Shown here one piece after another: positions 1 to 5,331 of a stretch of DNA of 5,332 nt. The DNA lies in assembly GCA_035946175.1 (NCBI GenBank), contig DASYZQ010000023.1, positions 1-5,332 on the forward strand. Direction: 5' to 3'. Within the stretch, counting starts at the first letter, position 1. Every line of letters starts with the position of its first letter. Source of the stretch: DASYZQ01 sp035946175 (GTDB taxonomy: Bacteria > Patescibacteriota > Saccharimonadia > Saccharimonadales > UBA4665). The notes below the pieces were generated by a model. The model saw only the letters and a program-made list of their open reading frames with translations. It was not told the origin of the DNA and did not search any database. The position numbers and the translations under genes were made by a program.

Positions 1-140
1 TCACCCACAACCAGTTCATTGGCGAGAAGCTCGAGGAGATAGCTGGTCAGTTTGAACAATACATTGCCGGGCACGTGTTTGCGTATGAGCTACTTGGGCT
101 CAGGGCTGACGTGGCGCAAGATTAAGTGGGAGGTGTATAG
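1..140. repeat. Left arm of 140-bp perfect terminal inverted repeat
   Basis: Bases 1-140 are the exact reverse complement of 5192-5331 (position i pairs with 5332-i). I read both arms through and found no mismatch; identity ends sharply between 140 and 141. The arm contains the last 40 codons of an unidentified reading frame (3-125) and, antisense, the last 16 codons and stop of the methyltransferase found at the right end. Beyond 140 the sequence changes to IS982-type transposase. It may be the end of a repeated, probably mobile, element present in two orientations, or the overlap left where an assembly graph branches. Confidence 0.95.
3..125 (+). CDS. C-terminal fragment of unidentified protein (left copy)
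   Basis: An open frame enters from the left edge and ends at TAA 123-125, giving 40 residues that start THNQFIGEKLEE and end LGLRADVAQD. It is rich in Glu, Gln and Ala and looks helical. I do not recognise the family. The stop lies 15 bases inside the end of the 140-bp repeat, a position that would suit the tail of a transposase close to the tip of an insertion sequence; that is inference only. The same sequence occurs on the minus strand at the right edge. Confidence 0.4.
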   Translation, partial: THNQFIGEKLEEIAGQFEQYIAGHVFAYELLGLRADVAQD

Positions 141-229
141 CAGCCCGTGGTAAGAGCAGCATGGGGTGGTTCTATGGCTTCAAGTTGCACCTCATCGTCA
201 ATGAACGGGGTGTCACCCTCTACATATAA
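140..229 (+). pseudogene. IS982-family transposase, internal fragment
   Basis: The frame containing 161-163 reads AARGKSSMGWFYGFKLHLIV followed by NERG and stops at TAA 227-229. The string G-K-S-S-M-G-W-F-Y-G-F-K-L-H-L is the conserved core of IS982-type DDE transposases (family knowledge), which are normally about 290 residues long. Only some 24-30 residues remain, with no start, no catalytic triad and no terminal repeat. The recognisable part begins exactly where the 140-bp repeat ends and stops just before the end of the minus-strand phosphatase gene, so it is a scrap between two breakpoints. Confidence 0.75.
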
Positions 230-232
230 TTA

Positions 233-746
233 TCAGCGTAACGCTAGCTGCCTTGCGTAGATATTGCTATCATTAATCACTCCTAGCACGTGCGACACTG
301 CTTGGGGGCCAAATGGTACGTCAATATCGACCATATGCGAGACAGCTCTACTAAAGCCTAGACTTAGATCGGCTTCATCAAATATCTCTGTATCATTCTC
401 GCCGTCCCCCATCCCTATAACGTAAATACTGTCGCGAGGTATCCCGATGAGTTCCAGATATGTTCTGAAGGCCGACCCCTTGTTAACATCTTTATGTTGT
501 ATAGTGACAGATGCTCTCGTATCGACAACTTGCATCGGTAATGGGGGCATAAGCCCCCGTATTCGCTCGGCCAGCCATTGTTGTTGATGTGGCAAGGAAT
601 TGCCTCGGTCGTCCTGTAGTCGGGCGAGCAGCATTGTCCTGCCCCCTTTGAAAACAAGCTTTTGGCCAACGGGTACGTCACGTATGGCTTCACCCATGAT
701 CTGGCGTATGAGACCTAATTGTTTGTATCTTAATTCTGTAAGTCCT
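233..746 (-). pseudogene. HAD-superfamily phosphatase (Cof/HAD-IIB type), 5'-truncated
   Basis: The reading frame ends at TGA 235-233 and is open rightward to about 751. Its first ATG (697-695, 154 residues) has no ribosome site, and the 16-18 residues upstream of it look like natural sequence. From that ATG, HAD motif III is visible as Lys73 in DVNKGSA and motif IV as MGDGEND (residues 96-102, with Asp98 and Asp102), which bind Mg2+ and phosphate in this superfamily. The N-terminal DxD nucleophile motif and part of the cap are absent, so the product cannot be catalytic. The frame is lost where the left end of the IS110 element begins. The missing 5' half is not on the other side of that element, so this is not a clean insertion. 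The exact substrate cannot be told. Confidence 0.8.
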
Positions 747-752
747 CTGACT

Positions 753-758
753 TACACT
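753..758 (+). promoter_or_regulatory. Candidate -10 box for the bridge RNA, completed by -35 in right end
   Basis: TACACT at 753-758 lies 5-7 bases before the first stem of the predicted bridge RNA (763). The right end carries TTGACT at 1938-1943, a good -35 hexamer with no -10 partner in place. In IS110 elements, joining of the ends in the excised circle brings a right-end -35 next to a left-end -10 (known for the family). Here the spacer would be 19 bases if the left core is CT 747-748, or 15 if it is 751-752. Neither is ideal, so the call is tentative. Confidence 0.35.
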
Positions 759-762
759 ACAA

Positions 763-932
763 AGAGGAGATCCAGCAGGTTGTTGTTTGGGGTTGGGTTC
801 TGCCTGGCACCCACTCATGGAGCGTCTGGTCTCCTCTGTCGATGCAGACCATCTATCCCAGGTTGAGCTCTATGCTCAGATAACCAACAAGCCCATGGCG
901 CATCGGCAGGAGGAGACGTTTTGTATCTCCTG
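763..932 (+). ncRNA. Predicted IS110 bridge RNA with target and donor loops
   Basis: Two adjacent stems, each opened by a large internal loop, can be drawn by hand. Stem 1: 763-770 pairs with 830-837 and 772-775 with 826-829; internal loop 776-793 / 814-825; apical stem 794-798 with 809-813. Stem 2: 838-845 pairs with 900-907 and 849-852 with 895-898; internal loop 853-863 / 879-894; apical stem 864-868 with 874-878. A smaller hairpin (911-916 with 926-931) follows. This is the target-loop/donor-loop layout of IS110 bridge RNAs. The donor loop holds ATCCCAGGT (855-863), identical to the right end before the core. The target loop holds CATGGAG (816-822), complementary to the core plus right flank. 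In both loops the proposed core-pairing AG is followed by three bases and then the basal stem. The 5' and 3' ends are estimates, and an alternative inner pairing (776-779 with 803-806) is possible. Confidence 0.72.
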
Positions 933-977
933 TCTCTCTTCTTTTCTTCTCTCTTTAACAGATTGAGTAATGTAAAC

Positions 978-982
978 AGGAG
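978..982 (+). promoter_or_regulatory. Ribosome binding site of the IS110 transposase
   Basis: AGGAG lies eight bases before ATG 991. It supports this start over internal ones. It is preceded by a pyrimidine-rich tract (about 926-956) that separates it from the predicted bridge RNA. Confidence 0.8.
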
Positions 983-990
983 ACACTACT

Positions 991-1941
991 ATGGTAGTAG
1001 TTGGATTTGACGTGGGCAAGGATAGTTTGTTTGGAGCCCGCATAGATCGTAGCAGTAGAGTTAGAGAGCATTATGAGCTGGCAAACGATGCCGAGCAGAT
1101 AACTACTTTGCTCAAGAAGCTACAGACAAAGTACAAACACCTATTGCTTGCCAGTGAAGCCACAGCTGAATACCACCGGCCGTTAGCTTTGGTCTGCCTG
1201 GAGCTGGGCATTCCCTTTCGTTTACTCAACCCCATTACCACCAAGCAGTATGTGCGAGCCACGGTACGCAAGCGTAAAACTGACAAAACTGACGCTGAAG
1301 TTATTGCCCGCGTGGCTCTACAAGGTGAAGGCAGTACAGTCACTGCCGAGACGTTTCATCCGGTAAAACCTATGGTTCGTACCGGCATGAAGCTTACTCG
1401 CATGAGTCAGATGCTGAACTTGATGCAACAACGGCTAGAAGACATCATGCCAGAGGAGAAACTATTGAGCGAGCAATTGACACGCTGCCGTGAGCAGCTT
1501 GAAGTAGCTGTTGGAGCCTACCGCGAACGAGCTGCTGAATATGCGGACAAGGAGACAGAAAAACTCCTGTGTACTATCCCAGGCGTTGGCCATATTACCG
1601 CCTTAACGCTTATCGCTGAGATTGGAGATATTACCAGGTTCAAGGGGCCAAAGGCACTCATCGCCTATGCTGGACTTGATCCAAAAGTACGCCAGAGCGG
1701 TTATACCTTGACCCGCAATGTTCGACTGACCAAGCGAGGTTCACCGTATTTACGTCAAAGTGTATACATCGCCGCAACCGTTGCTCGACAGTGGAACCCA
1801 ACCATGAAAGCAACCTATGACAAAAAACGTGCTGAAGGCAAACGCTACAAGGAGGCCACGATTGTCGTAGCAAGACGGCTACTCAATTGCGTCTATGCGG
1901 TATGGACGAAGAATATTCCTTACAAGCAATTAGAGGGTTGA
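991..1941 (+). CDS. IS110-family transposase (RNA-guided DEDD/serine recombinase)
   Basis: The 316-residue product is full length for this family (roughly 300-450). The N-terminal RuvC-like DEDD domain shows Asp7 in VGFDVGK, Glu56 in ASEAT, and Asp98 and Asp101 in KTDKTDAEV. A helical middle region (about 130-190) links it to the C-terminal Transposase_20 domain, which begins with the helix-hairpin-helix-like IPGVG (196-200). It contains YAGLDP (226-231) and RQSG, whose Ser236 corresponds to the serine that becomes covalently joined to DNA in characterised IS110 enzymes. All expected catalytic residues are present and no frameshift is seen, so the enzyme is probably active. It would pair with the RNA encoded just upstream to join a circular donor to a target at a CT core. 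ATG 991 has a good ribosome site. Confidence 0.95.
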   Translation: MVVVGFDVGKDSLFGARIDRSSRVREHYELANDAEQITTLLKKLQTKYKHLLLASEATAEYHRPLALVCLELGIPFRLLNPITTKQYVRATVRKRKTDKTDAEVIARVALQGEGSTVTAETFHPVKPMVRTGMKLTRMSQMLNLMQQRLEDIMPEEKLLSEQLTRCREQLEVAVGAYRERAAEYADKETEKLLCTIPGVGHITALTLIAEIGDITRFKGPKALIAYAGLDPKVRQSGYTLTRNVRLTKRGSPYLRQSVYIAATVARQWNPTMKATYDKKRAEGKRYKEATIVVARRLLNCVYAVWTKNIPYKQLEG

Positions 1942-1943
1942 CT
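1938..1943 (+). promoter_or_regulatory. Orphan -35 box (TTGACT) in IS110 right end
   Basis: TTGACT overlaps the transposase stop codon and differs from the sigma-70 -35 consensus at one base. No fitting -10 box follows in the integrated form. It would be useful only when the element ends are joined, placing it upstream of TACACT in the left end. Confidence 0.4.
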
Positions 1944-1992
1944 TAAGATCCCAGGTCTCCATGCTCATGATATGATCTATTCTCCGTTCATT

Positions 1993-2015
1993 AAAAAAGC
2001 CTCCGGGAGGAGGCT
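1993..2015 (-). terminator. Rho-independent terminator, minus strand
   Basis: AGCCTCC (1998-2004) pairs with GGAGGCT (2009-2015) around a four-base loop. On the minus strand the seven-pair stem is followed by six T residues (1993-1998 read in reverse). It would stop transcription coming from the right, as a second barrier behind the hairpin at 2143-2181, before it reaches the IS110 element. Confidence 0.7.
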
Positions 2016-2142
2016 AGTGTTCTTCTTGTTCTGTATTGGTTATGCAATAATCAGCCTCCTGGGAATATAAAAGTAATAAAACCAGTAATAGCTAAATTGC
2101 TGAACGATAGTAGGTAAAGTATCTGCTTGCATCATGTCCTTA

Positions 2143-2181
2143 AAAACAGAAAACCTCCGAGTTACGGAGGTTTTCTGTTTT
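2143..2181. terminator. Strong bidirectional terminator hairpin
   Basis: A perfect 17-pair stem: 2143-2159 pairs with 2165-2181 around the loop AGTTA. The outer stem is A-rich on the left and T-rich on the right, so it can act on both strands. It lies about 90 bases past the stop of the minus-strand kinase-dehydrogenase gene and is its likely main terminator. Confidence 0.85.
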
Positions 2182-2212
2182 GTGCCTTAATATTCTTGGC
2201 TATGCTACAGAA

Positions 2213-2226
2213 GCCTCCGAGGAGGT
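2213..2226. terminator. Weak GC hairpin just after the dehydrogenase gene
   Basis: GCCTC (2213-2217) pairs with GAGGT (2222-2226, including one G-T pair) around CGAG. It lies 45 bases beyond the stop codon of the minus-strand gene. There is no T-run on the minus strand, so terminator function is doubtful. The sequence resembles the better hairpin at 1998-2015 and may be a decayed copy. Confidence 0.35.
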
Positions 2227-2270
2227 GTCATAGAAAAACCAATAGTTATTCTTAATCTGCGACATAGGCC

Positions 2271-3897
2271 CTACTGTAGCAGAAGCTTTCTATATTTTGC
2301 AACCGTCCGCTTATTATTCCGTACGATATCTTTGTATGCTTTGCTTGTAAGCGTATCTTTGAGCAATGGAAGCCCAAATTTGAAGTAAACCCTTCTGCCG
2401 ATATGCGCCTCCTCTTGTAGGAGTATTGTATGTACTGGTAAGTCTCGTGTATACGCTTCAAGTGTCTTCACTGCCGCAGCTACTGGACCGTATACCGTTC
2501 GAGGTATGTATTTCCTAATATCAGCGGATGCACCCTTAACCCTATTGACCAGCTCGCGCTGTAGTTTATCCTCGAGAGGGGTATCGAGCACGAAGGCGTC
2601 AGCATGGTTGCCATAGAGAGTAATGTCCTCCATCGTGAGTTTAGAGTCCAGCTCATGGCTATACGCTGGCCCGTGCCGCATCAACCTCCAGCCCAATACC
2701 ATACACCTGATAAGTACGCAAAGCATAATCGTCTGTTTGAGTAAGAGCGTAACAGCTGTAGGTTAATATATCGACTGGGTTAGTAATAACAAATATTGTT
2801 CCGCTAAAGTTTGTGTCATGGATAATCTTTGCATACTGCTTCACGATCGCCAGATGTGATGGTAGTTTTTGCCAGCGCTCCGGGAGTTCCGCAAGTGGCG
2901 GCAAGCTCTCGTCGCGGAAAGCCAAAAAGACAACCGACGAACTTGTGAACACTTCTGCGGCATTCTCATGTGCCACGAACACTTTGCCTGAATTGGTGGG
3001 TGTTACTGCGTGATTCATGTCAAGTGCGTATCCTTTTGCCCTATTTGACGTTCGGTTATAAAGATGGACTTTATTTACAAAAGAAAGCTGCCCAAGCTGA
3101 AAAGCAAGCTCTGTACCGATAGCACCTATACCAATGACACCAACCTCGATAGTTTTGGAGCTAGTACTGATTTTTTCAATAACACGCCGCAGTGTTTCAG
3201 CTGTATATGCTTCGGCTCGGCGTCGAGCAGGTATGGCAGCGAATGGAGGTAGATTACTCCTGTTGTGTAGCCAAAAAGAAGCTAACCCTACAAATTCTTT
3301 CTCTGTGGCAGTGTCGAAGGTCTCGCGCAGTAATGCTTCGAACTCTTGCTCATTTGGTACATAGGCATCCCGGTCAAGTGTATCGGTGCTGGTAAGGAAT
3401 ATAACCCCAGCTAAAAGGCACCGCTCCGGGTGCCTCATGTTATCCGCAAAGTTCAAATCACTGGCATAAAAATAAGTGCCCTCACATTCGATAGCTACCC
3501 AATCGTTAGCCAATACCTCTGCGCCGACAGTTTTACATAAATATTCCGCGTAGCCGGTCTTTCCTATACCAGACGAGCCGGCAATTAGGAAATGTTTACC
3601 GTTAATCACAATGAGATTCGCATGTAAGAACCCGATATGATTAGAAGTGTACCGCAAGGATACGGCAAGTCGGGCACGTTTTTTAGCCTTATCTACTTCC
3701 ATACCCTCAATGGCTATGGAAGCTGTGGCTTGTCGTAGTGAAGCGAGTCTTGTGATGAGAGCAACAGATGATGACCTTGGCATAATTAAAACCCGTCCTA
3801 AGCATACATGCATACGACCTCTGTGCAAAGCAAACTTATCCCTAATAGTGCGGGAACATGGCTGGAGCATATTTGGACACTCCAATCCTGGCATCAC
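2271..3897 (-). pseudogene. HPr-kinase-like domain fused to lactate/malate dehydrogenase-like domain, one frameshift
   Basis: Frame 1 (3897-2659, 412 residues) starts after an in-frame stop. Residues 90-220 resemble the C-terminal catalytic domain of HPr kinase/phosphorylase: FLHANLIVI, P-loop GSSGIGKT (107-114) and ANDW (130-133). Residues 250-410 resemble NAD-dependent 2-hydroxyacid dehydrogenases of the LDH/MDH superfamily: nucleotide-binding GIGAIG (256-261), ALDMNHA (291-297), TNPVDILTY (372-380) and the Asp406/Arg409 pair in VDAAR. Similarity continues without a gap of note in the frame ending at 2271, where GNHAD carries the catalytic His. The switch falls near 2660-2672, as if one base were extra, perhaps in the CCC at 2670-2672. 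GTG 3897 lacks a ribosome site; ATG 3813 has AGAGG four bases upstream and may be the true start. The loop that sets substrate choice is divergent, so lactate versus malate cannot be told. Confidence 0.75.
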
Positions 3898-3929
3898 TTA
3901 TTGCGCTATAGCTACACTGTATGACTAAC

Positions 3930-3962
3930 TCGTACTAGTAGTCACTGTTACTATTAGTACGA
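3930..3962. repeat. Inverted repeat / hairpin between kinase gene and IS1595 remnant
   Basis: TCGTACTAGTAGT (3930-3942) pairs with ACTATTAGTACGA (3950-3962) around a seven-base loop, with one G-T pair. It is AT-rich, has no T-run on either side, and lies just upstream of the minus-strand kinase-dehydrogenase gene. It also overlaps the last codons of the broken transposase. It could be an operator, an RNA hairpin in the leader, or an element end; the sequence does not decide. Confidence 0.5.
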
Positions 3963-4242
3963 ATTTCTTACTCTAATACAAGACGGCGCCGTACCAGGAC
4001 TTTGACGCTGTTGCCAGCACCAAATGAGACACAGAAGCTGTCGATGGGTTAACCGACAGTGGAAGAGCCACGTCAAGGCTTTGGGTCGTATCTTCTTCCG
4101 GCACGATGAGCACCACAAGTATGTTGTGCTGTACATGTAGTTTCCGATGGCAGTTGGGACATACCCTACTGCCGCCTAAGATTGCTTGCTCGACGACACG
4201 ACGAGCTACTGCCTCCGAAGGCATCTCTGCTAGACTAGTCAT
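3954..4242 (-). pseudogene. IS1595/ISXO2-type transposase, N-terminal part, frameshifted and truncated
   Basis: ATG 4242 begins MTSLAEMPSEAVARRVVEQ and reaches a first zinc-knuckle half, CPNC (from about residue 28). Near 4120-4136 the similarity moves to another frame that gives CSSC followed by RKKIRPKALTWL and LIWCWQQRQSPGT. The two CxxC pairs followed by R-K-K and a tryptophan-rich stretch are the N-terminal zinc-ribbon pattern of IS1595-type transposases (family knowledge). The DDE catalytic domain is missing; the frame ends at 3954 shortly after the SPGT block. The frame switch corresponds to one extra base. The 5' side is intact with a strong ribosome site. The fragment lies divergent to the truncated Nudix gene. 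Confidence 0.65.
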
Positions 4243-4248
4243 TGGAAC

Positions 4249-4258
4249 AGCCCTCCTT
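4249..4258 (-). promoter_or_regulatory. Ribosome binding site of the IS1595-type transposase remnant
   Basis: On the minus strand, AAGGAGGG precedes ATG 4242 by about eight bases. This near-perfect Shine-Dalgarno sequence supports that start although the gene behind it is broken. Confidence 0.75.
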
Positions 4259-4302
4259 GTTTGAATTAGGGTTTTGCTAGACTATCTAATTCTACAAGTG
4301 TC

Positions 4303-4644
4303 GGTGAGAATCCGCTCACTACGGCTATCCGTGAAACACGAGAAGAAATCGGCTATACCGTTTCCGAAACAGATCTCCAATTCATTGGTGTACAATACCA
4401 ATACCTCACTACCCCAAATGACCAGATAGAAAACGAATTTTGCTGGCTATATCTACTAGAGCTCAAGGACAATGTAGATTTTGCGCTTGCTGATGGTGAA
4501 GTTGCGTCACTAGAATGGAGATCACTGACTGATGTGCAACAAGAGATCGTCAGCGAACAGACACGCGATACCTACGTGCAACACGGTGAGCTATATTTCA
4601 GAACGGTATTTGAAGCAATCGAAAAGGAGACGAATCATGGATAA
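4303..4644 (+). pseudogene. Nudix hydrolase, 5'-truncated
   Basis: The open frame from 4303 reads GENPLTTAIRETREEIGY, which is the second half of the Nudix box (E-x7-R-E-x2-E-E-x-G). The metal-binding glutamates are present, and EVASLEWRSL (encoded around 4500) is a typical C-terminal Nudix strand. The first half of the box (the glycine six residues before the first Glu) and all N-terminal strands are missing. Upstream there is no start codon before the in-frame TAG at 4267-4269. Family members hydrolyse nucleoside diphosphates linked to other groups; the substrate is unknown. The frame ends at TAA 4642-4644 and overlaps the methyltransferase start by eight bases, showing the two were translationally coupled. 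The break lies beside the IS1595-type remnant, the probable cause. Confidence 0.8.
4623..4629 (+). promoter_or_regulatory. Ribosome binding site deciding the methyltransferase start
   Basis: AAAGGAG lies seven bases before ATG 4637, inside the end of the Nudix frame. It selects ATG 4637 over the upstream ATG at 4532, whose extra 35 residues are an out-of-frame reading of the Nudix gene. Confidence 0.85.
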
Positions 4645-5242
4645 CGTTTGGTCGGACTTACACGAAACATATAAAACAAAGGATTGGATAGACAAGCCCT
4701 CACTGTTTGCCGAAACAGCAGTTACCTATTTTCCGACTAAGGGCAAAGTTCTAGACTTAGGCGCCGGTCAGGGTCAGGACAGCCGCTTCTTCGCCGAACA
4801 TGGCTATGAAGTGGTCAGTACCGATCTCGAGGACTCGGCCCTTGAGCAAAGCAGGTCAAAGCTATCTGGTGAGTTGAAGCAACGGGTTACTATCCAGAAA
4901 GTTGATCTGCGTGAAGAATTGCCATTCGAGCCCGCCTCGTTTGATGTCGTCTACGCTCACTTATCGCTACATTACTTTGACTACGAAACGACCTTACGAT
5001 TATTCGGTGAAATCCAACGCATACTGAAACCAGGCGGAGTGTTTGCTTTCTTCGTCAACTCAGTGCATGACCCCGAATATAACACTGGTGAAAAGCTGGA
5101 AGAGGGCTACTTTCAGATAGATAAAACGACGAAGCGTTATTTCAGCGTAAACAGCGTCAGATCCTTTGCGCGGTATTTCGATGTTAACCTCCTATACACC
5201 TCCCACTTAATCTTGCGCCACGTCAGCCCTGAGCCCAAGTAG
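4637..5242 (+). CDS. Class I SAM-dependent methyltransferase
   Basis: The 201-residue product has a Rossmann-type methyltransferase core. Motif I is VLDLGAGQGQDS (38-49, the SAM-binding loop), the acidic residue ending strand 2 is Asp63 in STDLED, motif IV is FDVVYAHLSLHY (102-113), and the KPGG motif is at 131-134. It resembles small soluble methyltransferases of the Methyltransf_11/UbiE-like type; the substrate cannot be told. ATG 4637 overlaps the Nudix stop, so the pair was one operon. From codon 186 onward (5192) the sequence belongs to the 140-bp inverted repeat, so the last 16 residues and the stop may have been supplied by an inserted element. The final beta strands usual in this fold seem short or missing, hence activity is uncertain. 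Confidence 0.88.
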   Translation: MDNVWSDLHETYKTKDWIDKPSLFAETAVTYFPTKGKVLDLGAGQGQDSRFFAEHGYEVVSTDLEDSALEQSRSKLSGELKQRVTIQKVDLREELPFEPASFDVVYAHLSLHYFDYETTLRLFGEIQRILKPGGVFAFFVNSVHDPEYNTGEKLEEGYFQIDKTTKRYFSVNSVRSFARYFDVNLLYTSHLILRHVSPEPK

Positions 5243-5331
5243 CTCATACGCAAACACGTGCCCGGCAATGTATTGTTCAAACTGACCAGCTATCTCCTCG
5301 AGCTTCTCGCCAATGAACTGGTTGTGGGTGA
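5192..5331. repeat. Right arm of 140-bp perfect terminal inverted repeat
   Basis: Exact reverse complement of bases 1-140. It begins with CTATACACCTCCC exactly at the start of methyltransferase codon 186, covers the end of that gene and runs almost to the edge of the window; base 5332 has no partner. It also encodes the minus-strand tail described separately. Confidence 0.95.

Larger units (their letters stand above)
747..1958 (+). mobile_element. IS110-family insertion sequence, right end defined, left end uncertain
   Basis: The element consists of a long non-coding left end (about 747-990), one transposase gene, and a right end of only 17 bases after the stop codon. There are no terminal inverted repeats, as expected for IS110. 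The right boundary is placed at the CT core 1957-1958 because RNA-guide-like sequences in the left end match both sides of it: 855-863 equals 1948-1956, and 816-822 is complementary to 1957-1963. The left boundary is less sure: CT occurs at 745-746, 747-748 and 751-752, and none has flanks matching the predicted left guides. The copy probably suffered a deletion or rearrangement on its left side. Confidence 0.75.
1959..2270. other. Non-coding interval between IS110 and the kinase-dehydrogenase gene
   Basis: About 310 bases with no convincing reading frame on either strand. It starts with the right flank of the IS110 insertion (CCATG at 1959-1963, predicted to pair with the target loop) and then carries hairpins at 1998-2015, 2143-2181 and 2213-2226. 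The block AGCCTCC followed by a short G-rich run occurs at 1998, at about 2052 and at 2212, suggesting copied or decayed terminators. The N-terminal half of the HAD phosphatase is not here. Confidence 0.7.

Noticed and set aside
748..754. TGACTTA repeated at 748-754 and 1939-1945 as possible IS ends or target duplication
   Set aside because: The right copy overlaps the stop codon, 11 bases inside the boundary defined by the guide matches, so it is not a flank duplication; a seven-base match can be chance.
600..866. Plus-strand frame of 88 codons
   Set aside because: It lies antisense to the HAD fragment and across the predicted bridge RNA; composition is not protein-like and there is no ribosome site.
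926..956. Pyrimidine-rich tract before the transposase as a terminator
   Set aside because: It follows a six-pair hairpin (911-916 with 926-931) but has no continuous T-run; it could shape the RNA 3' end, but termination is not supported.
1071..1343. Minus-strand frame of 90 codons inside the transposase gene
   Set aside because: It is a shadow of the well-supported IS110 transposase, as is the one at 1658-1873.
2252..2461. Minus-strand frame of 69 codons near the dehydrogenase end
   Set aside because: It overlaps the continuing dehydrogenase frame, which has the GNHAD motif and a natural end at 2271.
2813..3395. Several plus-strand frames across the dehydrogenase region
   Set aside because: They are antisense to conserved NAD-binding and kinase-domain motifs and have no recognisable features.
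4532..4636. Upstream extension of the methyltransferase from ATG 4532
   Set aside because: It is an out-of-frame reading of the Nudix coding sequence, has no methyltransferase similarity, and ATG 4637 has a clear ribosome site.
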